A stretch of DNA of 64,000 nt from Orientallactaga sibirica (GCA_036365145.1 JAEOAD010000015.1:12889501-12953500); one strand, 5' to 3'; counted from the first letter of the stretch, positions 47,945 through 57,877 are shown. Notes: generated by a model from the sequence alone, not told the origin. Numbers and translations are program-made.

Positions 47945-50559
47945 AGGCCACTGTCCGATCCCCTACCGCTCCCATACACCTCGAGTGGGATACCACGGAA
48001 CCCATTTGGGTCGAACAGTGGCCTATACTAGAACCTAAATTAACTGTTCTCAAATCCCTTATTCAAGAACAGCTTGCTCTTGGCCATATTGAGCCCTCTA
48101 TTAGCCCCCATAATTCCCCCATCTTTGTCATTAAAAAGAAATCTGGTAAACATAGACTGCTCCAAGACCTTCGCCAGGTTAATAAACATATGTTAAAAAT
48201 GGGCTCCTTTCAGACTGGCCTCCCCCACCCTGGAGCCATCCCTACTAACCACCATATAGTTATCTTAGATATCAAAGATTGCTTTTTCTCTATCCCTTTG
48301 GCAGCAGAGGACAGGCCCTATTTTGCCTTTACTGTGTGGGAGGCCAACCACTCTATCCCAGCTAAAAGATATCAATGGAGGATTCTTCCCCAGGGCATGA
48401 AAAATAGTCCTTCTATTTGCCAAATGTTTATATCCTCTGCCATGGCGAGAATACAATCTAAGTGCCTTCTTGTTCATTACATGGATGATCTTTTGATTGC
48501 ACATACCTCAAAAACTGCCCTTTTGGACCTTCTTAAATTACTCATTGAGGACCTCAAAAAACTTGGGTTTGCCATAGCGAAGGAAAAAATTCAAACAGTG
48601 CCCCCTTTTGGATTTTTAGGATACAAAATTTCCACTACTATACAACCACTTACCCCTCATCTTCTAATAAAGGACCATTATTCTCTCAATGATCTCCAAA
48701 AACTCTGTGGCCAAATTAACTGGCTCAAACCTTTTTTACCCATCCCTCCTAGTGAACTCCTACCACTTTATGACCTCCTTAGAGTTACTGACAACCCTTC
48801 AAAAAAAATTCCTCTAAATCATCACTCCAAAAATTTGTTACATAAAATATCCCACTACCTCTTTTCTATGACCCTCACAAGATATGACCCATCTGCTCCA
48901 ATTCTAAATGTAGTCCTCTGGACGACAGGGGCGCCATTGGGAGTCATCTGGCAAAACCAATCACCCCTTTACTGGGTACACCCCTCATGGGCACAGGCCC
49001 ATAAACTCACCACCAACCTACAAGCAATGCTCCTCATAGCAATTAAGGCACATACCTACACTAACAAAATCTATAATACGGAACCCTCCAAAATAATTCT
49101 GCCCATCCCCATGTCTGAACTTCAACTTCTCTTTAGGGAGGACCCCCTTTTCCACATCCTAATGGCGGGATTCCCCAATGAGATAGATAACCACCTCCCT
49201 GCCCACAAACTACTCCAATCCCTAATGGCTTTACCCATCAAGACTAACTATTTCTCCAGGCCTTCCGGTCAGCCTATACCCTTAGCAGCCTCGGCCTTTA
49301 CAGATGCCAATAAACATACCTATGGGCTAATTATTAAGAGAGCCAATCGATCAGATGAGGCCCTTAAGTTTCCTAACCCCCATTCAGTCCAGCTAGGAGA
49401 ACTATATGCCATCATTAGAGTCTTAGAGCTCTGTCAACAAGAGCCTGTCAACATATTCTCTGACAGCAGTTACACTGTTCAAATGACAAAGGTACTGCCC
49501 TTAGCCAATCCCAGGCCCTCTCATCATCCCATAGACATTGCCATCCCCGCTTTACAATTGCAGATGGAAAACAGATCCTACCCTTGGTTTATTGAGCATG
49601 TTCACTCACACAATGGCCTGCCTGGCTTTATTGCTGATGGAAATTCACAGGTAGACAAATTTATTGCTGTCTCCTCCTTGCCACCTTTAGAACAAGCCAG
49701 ATGTTTACACCAAAGGTTCCATCTATCCCCCACTAATCTAAAAACCCTATATCCTGAGCTCTCGCTTAGCCAATGCAAACATTTAACCTGTACTTGTAAG
49801 TCATGTGCCCCCCTAGACCCCCTGGGCCCCCTACAGCCTCAAGGAGTCAATCCTAGAGGCCTTACCCCAAATTCTATCTGGCAGATGGATGTTACTCACA
49901 TACCTTCCTTTGGTAACCTCAAATATGTCCATGTCATTGTGGACACTTACTCTAAGCTTACTTTTGCTATTGCTCTCTCTGGGGAAAAGGCATCCCATGT
50001 CATTAAAGCAACAAAAACAGCTATGTTGGTCATGGGCGTGCCCTGGTCAATTAAAACAGACAATGGCCCTGCATACACATCTGCCCAATTCACATCCTTC
50101 ATGGAATCTTGGGGAATAAAACACTCCCTTGGGATCCCCTACAACCCACAAGGACAAGCCATCGTGGAAAGAACAAACCGGACCCTAAAGGAACTAATTA
50201 TAAAACAAAAGTCCACTATGTCGCCTAAGGACCCCCACTTGGCCCTAGTGGAAGCTCTTTTCACCCTCAATTTTCTCAACTTTGATGAGGCAGGACTCTC
50301 CCCAGCCTACAAACATTGGAGATCCCAACCAACCACAACACCCTTACCCTTAGTCCGCTGGAAAGATCCTCTTACTAATATTTGGAAGGGGCCCCACCCT
50401 TTTTTAACGCAGGGCCGAGGGTATGCTTGTGTCTTTCCAGAAACTTCACAGATCCCAGTTTGGATTCCTGCCAGAAATGTCCGTCCAGCCACTGACTCAG
50501 CGACCAGCCTTACTGAACAGGATGATGCCAGACCCCTCACACTACATACGGGACTTTAA
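47875..50559 (+). CDS. pol: pol: reverse transcriptase, RNase H and integrase
   Basis: An open frame of 894 codons in -1 relation to pro. It has no start of its own; an internal ATG at 48190 is not a likely start because RT sequence begins upstream (LEWDTTEPIWVEQWP, 47983 onward). RT: catalytic Asp 48268-48270 (VILDIKDCFF), LPQGMKNSP box, YMDD 48478-48489. RNase H: acidic residues at 49303 (FTDA), 49399 (GELYA), 49462 (FSDSS) and 49654 (QVD). Integrase: HHCC zinc site (HQRFH at 49708, CKSC at about 49795), D 49888, D 50059, E 50167 (catalytic D,D,E), and a C-terminal GPHPFLTQGRGYACVF segment. All key residues are present, so the reading frame appears functional although the copy's gag is broken. 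The 3' end runs into the first 90-bp repeat. Confidence 0.95.
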   Translation, partial: YYWSFGETQPLKTTCHSSSPPILEATVRSPTAPIHLEWDTTEPIWVEQWPILEPKLTVLKSLIQEQLALGHIEPSISPHNSPIFVIKKKSGKHRLLQDLRQVNKHMLKMGSFQTGLPHPGAIPTNHHIVILDIKDCFFSIPLAAEDRPYFAFTVWEANHSIPAKRYQWRILPQGMKNSPSICQMFISSAMARIQSKCLLVHYMDDLLIAHTSKTALLDLLKLLIEDLKKLGFAIAKEKIQTVPPFGFLGYKISTTIQPLTPHLLIKDHYSLNDLQKLCGQINWLKPFLPIPPSELLPLYDLLRVTDNPSKKIPLNHHSKNLLHKISHYLFSMTLTRYDPSAPILNVVLWTTGAPLGVIWQNQSPLYWVHPSWAQAHKLTTNLQAMLLIAIKAHTYTNKIYNTEPSKIILPIPMSELQLLFREDPLFHILMAGFPNEIDNHLPAHKLLQSLMALPIKTNYFSRPSGQPIPLAASAFTDANKHTYGLIIKRANRSDEALKFPNPHSVQLGELYAIIRVLELCQQEPVNIFSDSSYTVQMTKVLPLANPRPSHHPIDIAIPALQLQMENRSYPWFIEHVHSHNGLPGFIADGNSQVDKFIAVSSLPPLEQARCLHQRFHLSPTNLKTLYPELSLSQCKHLTCTCKSCAPLDPLGPLQPQGVNPRGLTPNSIWQMDVTHIPSFGNLKYVHVIVDTYSKLTFAIALSGEKASHVIKATKTAMLVMGVPWSIKTDNGPAYTSAQFTSFMESWGIKHSLGIPYNPQGQAIVERTNRTLKELIIKQKSTMSPKDPHLALVEALFTLNFLNFDEAGLSPAYKHWRSQPTTTPLPLVRWKDPLTNIWKGPHPFLTQGRGYACVFPETSQIPVWIPARNVRPATDSATSLTEQDDARPLTLHTGL

Positions 50560-50755
50560 ACTTATTTCCCCCCACCGGCCACTGACTCAGCGACCAGCCT
50601 TGCTGAAGAGGATGATGCCAGACCCCTCAGACTACATACAGGACTTTAAACTTATTTCCCTCCACCAGCCACTGACTCAGCGACCAGCCTTGCTGAAGAA
50701 GATGATGCCAGACCCCTCAGACTACATATGGGACTTTAAACTTACCCCCACCTAG
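50491..50755 (+). repeat. Three 90-bp tandem repeats at the pol end
   Basis: Units begin ACTGACTCAGCGACCAGCCT at 50491, 50581 and 50671, exactly 90 bp apart (third slightly short). The pol stop (TAA 50557-50559) lies in the first. Because 90 is divisible by three, a second frame (50423-50755) stays open through all three, reading LTQRPALLKRMMPDPSDYIQ-like units. No function recognised for that frame. Confidence 0.95.
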
Positions 50756-50973
50756 CTATAAATTCCTTTCCAACTCCTTTCATTACATTGAGCTGCTACC
50801 ATTAAGGACACTCAATGCTACTGACCATGACGCTAGGGTGAACTCACCCAGCAACCTGTCCTACCCCAGTCCTCTTCAGGCTCTCTAGTTGATTCTCGCT
50901 TGCTGGGACTGTTCACATGCCACAGAGCCACGCCCACTTGGCCCTTCCATGCCTCCTGGGCAACAGCATCATA
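50756..50973 (+). other. Non-coding remnant in the env position
   Basis: No open frame and no envelope-like signal peptide, SU/TM motif or CX6CC were found. A TTGATTCTCGCTTGCTGGGA block at 50890 recalls the LTR's GGATTCTCGCTTCCGC. Confidence 0.5.
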
Positions 50974-51016
50974 TGTATGGTACAATACAGGTCTAGCCCT
51001 TAGCCAGACCTCATGC
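50974..51016 (+). repeat. LTR-start-like fragment inside the ERV
   Basis: TGTATGGTACAATACAGG followed by TTAGCCAGACCTCATGC resembles the first 45 bp of the LTR (TGTGTGGCACAATACAGG...CTAGCCAGACCACATGG) with several mismatches. A diverged partial U3 duplicate. Confidence 0.7.
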
Positions 51017-51017
51017 T

Positions 51018-51315
51018 AAAAGCCATACAAGGCCATACCCCTCAGGTTTTCTCACCAGGATGGCAGCCAGCCCATGACAGGTAAGATTCCATGAGATGGG
51101 GCAACCTAAGACAGGCACTGTAACATGTGATGATCCCTTGGGGCCTGGGTTCAACCATGGCTTTCCAAAAGCCATACCAGGCCATCTCCCTCGGGTTTTC
51201 TCACCTAGGTGGCATTTGGCCCATGACGGGTAAGGCTCCATGAGATGGAACAACCTAAGACAGGCACTGTCACGTATGATGATCCCTTGGGGCCTAGGTT
51301 CAACAATGGCTTGGC
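51018..51315 (+). promoter_or_regulatory. Two 149-bp repeats with CTE-like RNA export motifs
   Basis: Copies at 51018-51166 and 51167-51315. Each has GACAGGTAAG or GACGGGTAAG (51076-51085; 51225-51234), a small hairpin TCCAT-GAG-ATGGA type, then AACCTAAGACAGG (51103-51115; 51252-51264). The ACGGGTAA and CCTAAGACAGG pair is what I recall of the internal loops of the type D retrovirus constitutive transport element, which binds NXF1 to export unspliced RNA. The position just upstream of the 3' LTR is also where that element lies. Function is inferred. Confidence 0.7.
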
Positions 51316-51353
51316 AATAAACAATACCTCTCAGGGTTGCCAATAATAAAAAC

Positions 51354-51364
51354 AAAAAGGAGGA
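51354..51364 (+). promoter_or_regulatory. Polypurine tract
   Basis: AAAAAGGAGGA, two bases before the 3' LTR. It primes plus-strand DNA synthesis. Confidence 0.92.
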
Positions 51365-51366
51365 TA

Positions 51367-51737
51367 TGTGTGGCACAATACAGGCCTGGTCCTAGCCAGA
51401 CCACATGGCAGAAGACAACAGGAAGTGGCTTCTGTAAAAATGGCGTTTTGTGCAGGCTCAATGTGACAACAGTTACAGCCCCATGCTCACGAGAAGCCTA
51501 CTACGAGATGTCCTGTCTAGAGACAAGCTGTCATTGGTCACCAAAAGGGGACCGCCCCATACAAGGATTAACAGCCCCTTAAAACCCATGTGCACTTCCT
51601 GAATAAACGAGTTTGTGGATTCTCGCTTCCGCTTTCACCCAACTCCCGGAGTCTGTGTCGTGACTCCGCGCTGCTCACCCCAATTCGGCAGAGACCCTAT
51701 TGTCCCTCCTGAGCTGGCCTTGGGGGGGACCCCAACA
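51367..51737 (+). repeat. 3' LTR (371 bp)
   Basis: Same TG...CA ends as the 5' LTR; AATAAA at 51602-51607. The 10 differences from the 5' LTR include GGCG for GGCA, GTGC for GGGC and CACG for CGTG in its left half. Confidence 0.97.
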
Positions 51738-51743
51738 CCCACC
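51738..51743. repeat. ERV target-site duplication, 3' copy (CCCACC)
   Basis: Perfect match to 45086-45091. Confidence 0.95.
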
Positions 51744-51935
51744 TATGCTCCCAGAGTTCAGCAGATGGAAATAGGGGATTCCCTGATGCCCGCTGGCTAG
51801 CTAGTTAACTCTGGATTCAAGTGAGAGATCTCATCTCAATAATAAAGCAAAAATTGATCAAGGAAGACACATTTTGTCAAACTCTGGCCTCCAGATCTGT
51901 GTGCTATGCTAATACACATGTATACATGCCCTGTT
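51738..51935 (+). mobile_element. B4/RSINE-like SINE, right half
   Basis: TATGCTCCCAGAGTTCAGCA, GCTGGCTAGCTAGTTAACTC, GAGAGATCTCATCTCAATAA and AAGGAAGACAC continue the SINE interrupted at 45091. Confidence 0.7.
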
Positions 51936-52355
51936 GTTGTTTACCCTCAGAAGTAGAATCTAGGATTATGGAAGTAATTCAAGTTTACACACCTTTTACC
52001 AGATCCATTCATATTTTTCTCTCTAAAGTAATACTGCATACAGAATGCAGCATAACTGTCTTAAGGCAATAATGGTAATTAATATTGCTTGCATACCTAC
52101 CATATTCTGGTACAAAGATGAGCTTCTTCATTTAGTCTTTATAATAAACTTTTGGAAATGGAGAAATCTGTTAGGATTTTCTTTTAGGCTCAGAGAAGAA
52201 GTTGATTTGTGGAAGGTCACCTTACCGCTCTAGTGAATGAATAGAGCTAGCTAAAATGCGTTCACTTCTGCCCTGAGCCTGGAGCATCAAATGCTCATTC
52301 TAAAGCTTTTGGACATATTTGAAACAATACCTTTGCAAGAAAGAAGACTTCTGTA
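51936..52355. other. Unassigned
   Basis: Nothing recognised. Confidence 0.35.
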
Positions 52356-52582
52356 AGGGGCTGGGGAGATGGCTCAGTCAGTGGTTAAGGCTCTCACCTG
52401 CAAAGCCTAACAACCTGAGTTCAAATTCCCCAGTACCCACGTAAGGCCAAATGCACAATGTGGCACATGTATCTGGAGCATGTTTACAGCAGCTGGAGGC
52501 CCTGGTGTGCCCATTCTCTCTGTAAATCTTCTCTCTCTGTCTGTGCTTGCAAATAAATACATTAAAATATTTTTTTAAAAAG
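52356..52582 (+). mobile_element. tRNA-derived SINE
   Basis: GGGGCTGGGGAGATGGCTCA, CCACGTAAGGCCAAATGCAC and an AAATAAATACATTAAAA tail. Confidence 0.88.
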
Positions 52583-52800
52583 AAGACTGTTTCTGAGGCT
52601 TAAGTGTTTAAGATACTTACTTGCAAAGCCAAAGGACCCAGGTTAGATTCTCCAGTACCCCTAGAAGCCAGAAGAACAAGGTGGCATATGCATCTGGTTC
52701 ACACCCATTCTTTCTCTCTAACTGTCTCTTCCTCCCTCTCTCTTTCTCTCCACACCTCTCTCTTAAATAAATAAATAACAAATAAATAAATATATAAAAT
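52583..52800 (+). mobile_element. Second tRNA-derived SINE, directly downstream, diverged
   Basis: A degenerate head (TTTCTGAGGCTTAAGTGTTT), then CAAAGCCAAAGGACCCAGG and an AAATAAATAAATAA-type tail. Head-to-tail with the preceding copy. Confidence 0.75.
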
Positions 52801-53933
52801 ATATGAAAATATTTTTTAAAAGAAGACTTCCGAATCAATGATGGAAGTGGACAGGTCATGAGGATGATAGGGGAGGTTTGCTGTAAGTTGCATAATGATA
52901 AATAACTGGAATATACCTCTGGAATTTTACAATCCTAGGGAGAACTGTGGTGCCTGAGGTCACATTCCTGCAATTTTTTTTTCTTTTTATATTGGTAGTG
53001 CTTACAGTGCCAGACAAAGTAGCTTTGCTACCATTTCCCATGTATTTCTCTGCAGATTCAGGCCTTAGTTAGTTGCCTCTGGAAAAAAGGAAGCTTGTTG
53101 GGACGAGTTTTAAAAGCTGGGACCAAAGAAATTTAATTTAATATGATGAATCCTATGATTCCATTCCTTTCTAAGCTTGCTAAATTGATAACAGACAGGT
53201 TTACCTTGCCCTTTCCACCACAGAGGCAGAAATTATTTATGATATCCATTTTATTATCTGGAAGACTCCACATAGCTTTATGTAATAGTTCAGGTTGTCT
53301 TTATAGATTTTTTTTTCTAGGGAACATTTTAATCTAGCTTGGACAAATAATATCAATCACATTGCTCATATAATCATTATTGGCTTGGGTATTGGATTGA
53401 TTTTTAAATATTGTTTTTCTATGCTGGAGGCAGTTTAGTGCAGGCAAAACAATACTGGCCTAAAAAGCCAGTATTCGTGGTCTAATTTCTTTAGTAATAG
53501 ACTCCTTATTTCCCCAGACTCTCTCTTCACTACTACCCAGTCACAGCTTTGCTACACATAGCATGCTAAAAAGACAGAACGGGAACAGAGAACTAAGTGT
53601 GCTCTAGAAAACTGTTAGAAGCCTCCTTCCACCCTTGTATAGCTCTGTGAGCTTAGGGACAATAGGAAAATTCTCCTTGCCAGTGTTTCTCTTCTATAGA
53701 ATGAAAATCACAATTAGACATAACATCCTGATAATTTAAAGGATTTAGTGACCAAATTCATGCAAAGCACCTTGCAGAGTGCCCACATTGGGTTAGTACC
53801 TCAAATGTTAGCAATTTTAATAACTAACTTCCACAGTATTATTCATACATATTCAGCAAATGTCTATAATGTCCCCTTCTCTAAAAATCCTTTCATACCC
53901 ATCCTTCCCAGCTCTTCCCTTAAAGGAATGGGA

Positions 53934-53934
<1 letters not shown>
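52801..53934. other. Unassigned
   Basis: About 1.1 kb with no recognised gene, RNA or repeat. Confidence 0.35.

Positions 53935-53986
<52 letters not shown>
53935..53986. repeat. (CT)n microsatellite
   Basis: About 26 CT units. Confidence 0.95.
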
Positions 53987-53988
<2 letters not shown>

Positions 53989-54026
53989 GATGGTACTTTA
54001 TCAATCCAGATAAGTGTTTATAGAAG

Positions 54027-54228
54027 GCTGGGGAGATGATTCAGTAGTTAAAAGTGCTTGCTTGCAAAACTTGCTTGTCCAGATTCAATACACCAATACT
54101 CAAGTAAAGCCAGATGTACAAAGTGATACATGTGTCTGGAAATTGTTTGCAGTGTCAAGAAGCCTGGTGTGTACATACTCTCTCTTTCTCTCTCTCTTTT
54201 CAGTAAATAAATACAAATACTAAAAATA
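54027..54228 (+). mobile_element. tRNA-derived SINE, diverged
   Basis: AGGCTGGGGAGATGATTCAG, CTTGCTTGCAAAACTTGC and an AAATAAATACAAATAC tail. Confidence 0.8.
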
Positions 54229-54234
54229 TTTTTA

Positions 54235-56083
54235 ATTATTTATTTATTTTTATATTATTCTGATTTTATATTCATAGAATTGGTTCCATTGTCCTCCTCC
54301 CTGTCCCCCCTCTTCCAAAGGGACCCTCATCAATGGGGAATGTGGGTCATGCATTGTGAGGGTAGTCAAGAGTTCTGGTGGGTAGGCCCCAGTCTCTGTG
54401 CATAATGCCCCAACTTGTGACTCTAACAATCTTTCCACCCCCTCTTCCACAAATTTCCCTGAGCCACATTGGCACTTCATGATCAAAACATTGGAGAGAA
54501 TAGGCATGGATGGCCCATATCTCAACATAAAAAAGGCATAAAGCACCTAAAGCCCAAGTAATTCTTAATTGGGAGAGACTGAAGAAATTCCCTTTGAGAT
54601 CAGGAACAAGGCAGGGATGTCTACTCTCCCCTCTACTCTTTAACAAAGTGCTGGAAGTATTAGCTCAAGCAATCAGACAAGAGAAAGAAATCAAAGGGAT
54701 ACAAATTGGAAAGGAAGAAGTTAGGTTAGCCCTATTTGCAGATGACATGATTCTATATATAAGTGACCTGAGAACCTCCATCTCAAAACTCTTAAAGGTG
54801 ATTAGTGCCTTCAGCAAAGTAGCAGGATATAAGATTAATGTACAGAAATCAGTAGCCTTTCTGTATGCAAAGGACAATGAGACAGAAAAAGAAATAACTA
54901 ACAGCGTCCCATTTTCAATTGCAACAAAGAAAATAAAATACCTTGGAATAACACTAACTAAGGAAGTGAAAGACTTATACAATGAAAACATAAAAACACG
55001 CAAGAAGGAAATTGAGGAAGTCCTACAAAAATGGAAAGACCTCCCATGCTCCTGGATTGGTAGAATTAACATTGTGAAAATGGCAATTTTACCAAAAGCA
55101 CTTGATAGATTCAATGCAATGCCGATAAAAATCCCAACTTCCTTTTTCAATGAGATAGAAGAAACTATCTCAAAATTCATATGGAAAGGCAGAAGGCCTC
55201 GGATATCCAAGCTCATCCTCAGCAAAAGAAACACCTCTGGAGGCATCACCATACCAGATCTAAAGCTATACTACAAAGCCATTGTAATAAAAACAACATG
55301 GTTCTGGCATAAAAACAGGAATATAGACCAATGGAACAGAATTGAAGACCCAGACTTTGGGTCAAGTAACTACAGCTACTTGATATTTGACAAAGGCCCT
55401 ACCAACACAGAATGGAGGAAAGATAGCATCTTCAATAAATGGTGCTGGACGAACTGGACAACCATATGTAGGAAAATGAAACTCGACCCACACATCTCTT
55501 CATGCACAAAAATCAAGTCCAAATGGATCAAAGACTGTAATATAAAACCAGAAACTCTGCTACTACTGGAAGAAAAAATAGGAGGAACCTTCCACGACAT
55601 AGGAGTGGGAAAAGATTTCCTGAACAAAAACCCCAGCAGCTCAGGAAATTGAACAATCACTCAACCATTGGGATCTCATGAAGCTGAAAACTTTTTTACT
55701 GATAAATATACTGTAACCAAAGCCAGCAGGTTACCCACAGAATGGGAGAAAATTTTCACCAGCTATACATCTGACAGAGGCCTAATTTCTAGAATATACG
55801 AAGAACTCCAAAACCTAAACAATAAATCACAAAACAACCCACTCACAAAGTGGGGCAGAGAACTGCACAGGGAGTTCTCAGAGGAAGAAATACAAATAGC
55901 AAACACACATTAAGAAAATGTTCAACACCCCTAATAATCAGGGAAATGCAAATTAAAACAACTATAAGATTCTACCTTACCCCAGTAAGGATGGCTAACA
56001 TTAAAGAAAACAATAAAAACAAATGCTGGTGAGGTTGTGGAGAAATAGGAACAAGTTTTCACTGCTGGTGGGAATGTAAAATA
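54235..56083 (-). mobile_element. L1 insertion with inverted segment (twin-priming type)
   Basis: 54237-54476 is L1 3' UTR in antisense, starting in a T-rich tail. From about 54478 to 56083 the plus strand carries ORF2. Overall the insertion points to the minus strand with its 5' part flipped. About 1.1 kb of L1 between the two parts is lost. Confidence 0.75.
54478..56083 (+). pseudogene. L1 ORF2, reverse-transcriptase to C-terminal part
   Basis: A 352-codon frame (54594-55652) begins in the RT palm ([20 protein letters not shown]), has the FADDMI catalytic box at about 54735, and continues through the thumb and beyond. It is followed by other-frame pieces at 55668-55913 and 55850-56032. The N-terminal endonuclease and the end of the protein are absent. 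It is the best preserved ORF2 stretch in the window but clearly truncated. Confidence 0.88.
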
Positions 56084-56097
56084 TTTTTTTTTAAGGA

Positions 56098-56270
56098 GTG
56101 TTACTAGATTTGGTGGTGCTTGCCTTTAATCCCAGCCCTCTAGAGACTGAGGTAGGAGAATCGCTGTGAATTTGAGGCCAGCTTGAAATTACACAGTGAA
56201 TTCTAGATCAGCCTGGGCTTGAGTGAGACCCTAACTCAAGAAATAAAACAAAAATATTAAAATAAAAATA
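56098..56270 (+). mobile_element. B1-type SINE, diverged
   Basis: TTTGGTGGTGCTTGCCTTTA, ATCCCAGCCCTCTAGAGACT, CCCTAACTCAAGAAATAAA. Confidence 0.85.
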
Positions 56271-56514
56271 AAACAAAGTGTTAACAGAGCTGAGAAGGCC
56301 TGTGGCTTTGCTGATACAGAGGGTCTATGAAGAAACCATTGTCTACACAGAGATATAACATGCACTATAGTGGGTACCACAGCAGCACAAATAGGGTTTC
56401 ATGCTTAAAGCATTCATTTCTCAAACTGTGTAAAATCCAAAGGCAGTTTGTGGGACCATGTCAGGTGTATCAAGATTTTATTTAAATATTTTCCTTTCTG
56501 CTTCATTTTTCTAT
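56271..56514. other. Unassigned
   Basis: Nothing recognised. Confidence 0.3.
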
Positions 56515-56732
56515 TTTTTAATTTTATTTATTTATTTGTTTAAAAGATAGAGAGAGAAAAAGGGAGATAGATAGAGAGAATGGGCATGCTAGGGCCTCTA
56601 GGCACTGCAAATAAATCCAGACACATGTGCCACCTTGTGCATCTGGCTTATGTGGGTACTGGGGAATAGAACCTGGGTCCTTAGGCTTCACAGGCAAGTT
56701 CCTTAACCAGTAAACCATCTCTCTAGCATCAG
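56515..56732 (-). mobile_element. tRNA-derived SINE, antisense
   Basis: TTTATTTATTTATTTGTTTA tail, antisense body, ending GTAAACCATCTCTCTAGC. Confidence 0.9.
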
Positions 56733-57539
56733 CTTTTTATTTTTATTTTCTGCTTTTTCTTTTATTTCTTATCTTACTCTTCCTTAAGGGGCATTTGGAT
56801 ATTTTTCTCCTCTATCTATGTTTTTCTCTCCCTTTCTCCCTTCTCCTGTCTTGATACATGAACATAGAAGAACACTCATGGAAGCTTCCTAGGAGATATG
56901 TTGTCTAAGCTGTCTTCAAGGTAGTGTGGGATTTAGACAATGAGTTAGGGAGAGGACCAAGTACAAATTGGATAGAAAGAAGCAGAAAGAGCATCTGTGA
57001 GGTTCCCAAGAAGAAAGAACAAGAGGAAAAGTGCAGGAATGAACAGTGAAACACATGGAGTTTAATAAGGTCAGGATTCCCCAGGACTATCCTGAATTAA
57101 CAGGAGAAACAGAAAGTGGAAGTTGTTTACAGAAACACAAGGGTTGGTTGTCCATAGCATGGCTTCTATATTGAGCTTTTAGGAAGAAGGTGATAGGAGT
57201 AAGTTGCATGTAGAAAGATCACCATTTCTGAGTATAAGATGCCCTTTGGAGGCAGGTTGTTAGACTTTAAGATGGGAATCTTTGTCTGAGCTAGAAGACC
57301 AGTGTCACAAGGGTAACAGGCAGGATGCCTAGTGGGTAGGTAATTAACATGATCAGTTTCACAGGATCCACAGTCAGGAGATAAAGCTCTGGGTGATGTC
57401 TGGGAGGCAGTTTCTAGATGTGGTTAACTGAAGTGGGAAGAGATACCCTAACTATGCATAGCACCATTCTATGCGTTAGGGTCAGGTCTGAACACAAAAG
57501 AAAAAGTAGGCTGAGAAGCAATTATCTTCCTCTGATTCC
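56733..57539. other. Unassigned
   Basis: No gene or repeat recognised. Confidence 0.35.
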
Positions 57540-57680
57540 TGACTGCAGATGTAATGTGACCAGCTGTCTCAAGTTCTTGCCATCATGACTTCCCTGCCAT
57601 GTTGGACTATAACCCAAACTTTGAGACAAAATAAACCCTTCCTCCTTAAGTTGCTTTGCTCAGGAATTTTGTGACAGCAA
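57540..57680 (+). mobile_element. MaLR-type LTR 3' fragment (tentative)
   Basis: CATGTTGGACTATAACCCAA, AAATAAACCCTTCCTCCTTA, TTTTGTGACAGCAATGAGAA: the polyadenylation-end block of the LTR family at 43340-43668. Confidence 0.5.
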
Positions 57681-57877
57681 TGAGAAAAATACCTAATCAG
57701 TAGATAAGCATTTAAGCTCTGATGAATCACTGGATCTTAATCCAGATGCCTCTGGTCACAGAGGCCAAGAGGAAAGTTGGCTGTCAATGTTCTTCACTTC
57801 CAGCCAAACATCTCAACATTAGAAAATGGCCATCTGGACTCGGTGGTCCACTCTTTCACATCAAGAAACAAAGAATC

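Larger units (their letters stand above)
45092..51737 (+). mobile_element. Env-less class II (betaretrovirus-like) endogenous retrovirus
   Basis: A 6646-bp provirus: LTR, Lys3-type primer site, about 550-nt leader, gag, pro and pol in three successive -1 frames, an 800-bp non-coding segment with repeats where env would be, polypurine tract, LTR. LTRs are equal in length (371 bp) and differ at 10 sites, so the insertion is not brand new. pro and pol are open and keep catalytic residues; gag has one frameshift. Class II assignment rests on frame layout, the Lys3-like primer site, 6-bp target duplication and YMDD. The env-less state resembles rodent IAP/MusD elements. It is markedly C-rich compared with its neighbours. 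The exact lineage is not determined. Confidence 0.95.

Noticed and set aside
48190..48192. ATG 48190 as the pol start
   Set aside because: RT sequence with conserved character is open upstream to 47875 in the same frame; retroviral pol is expected to be entered by frameshift.
48265..48504. Antisense open frame in the ERV, retroviral antisense gene
   Set aside because: Short and only a shadow of the conserved RT frame; no own motifs.
50555..50561. TTTAAAC inside each 90-bp repeat as a second frameshift site
   Set aside because: The heptamer is out of phase with both the pol frame and the alternative open frame, and pol stops there.
50560..50973. A hidden env remnant
   Set aside because: No frame, signal peptide, CX6CC or membrane anchor seen on the plus strand between pol and the 3' LTR.
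51150..51160. GGGTTCAACC as a tRNA B box in the CTE-like repeats
   Set aside because: No A box or tRNA fold around it; a chance match.
54665..55252. 195-codon antisense frame opposite L1 ORF2
   Set aside because: Shadow of the real plus-strand ORF2; hydrophobic composition follows from the A-rich sense strand.
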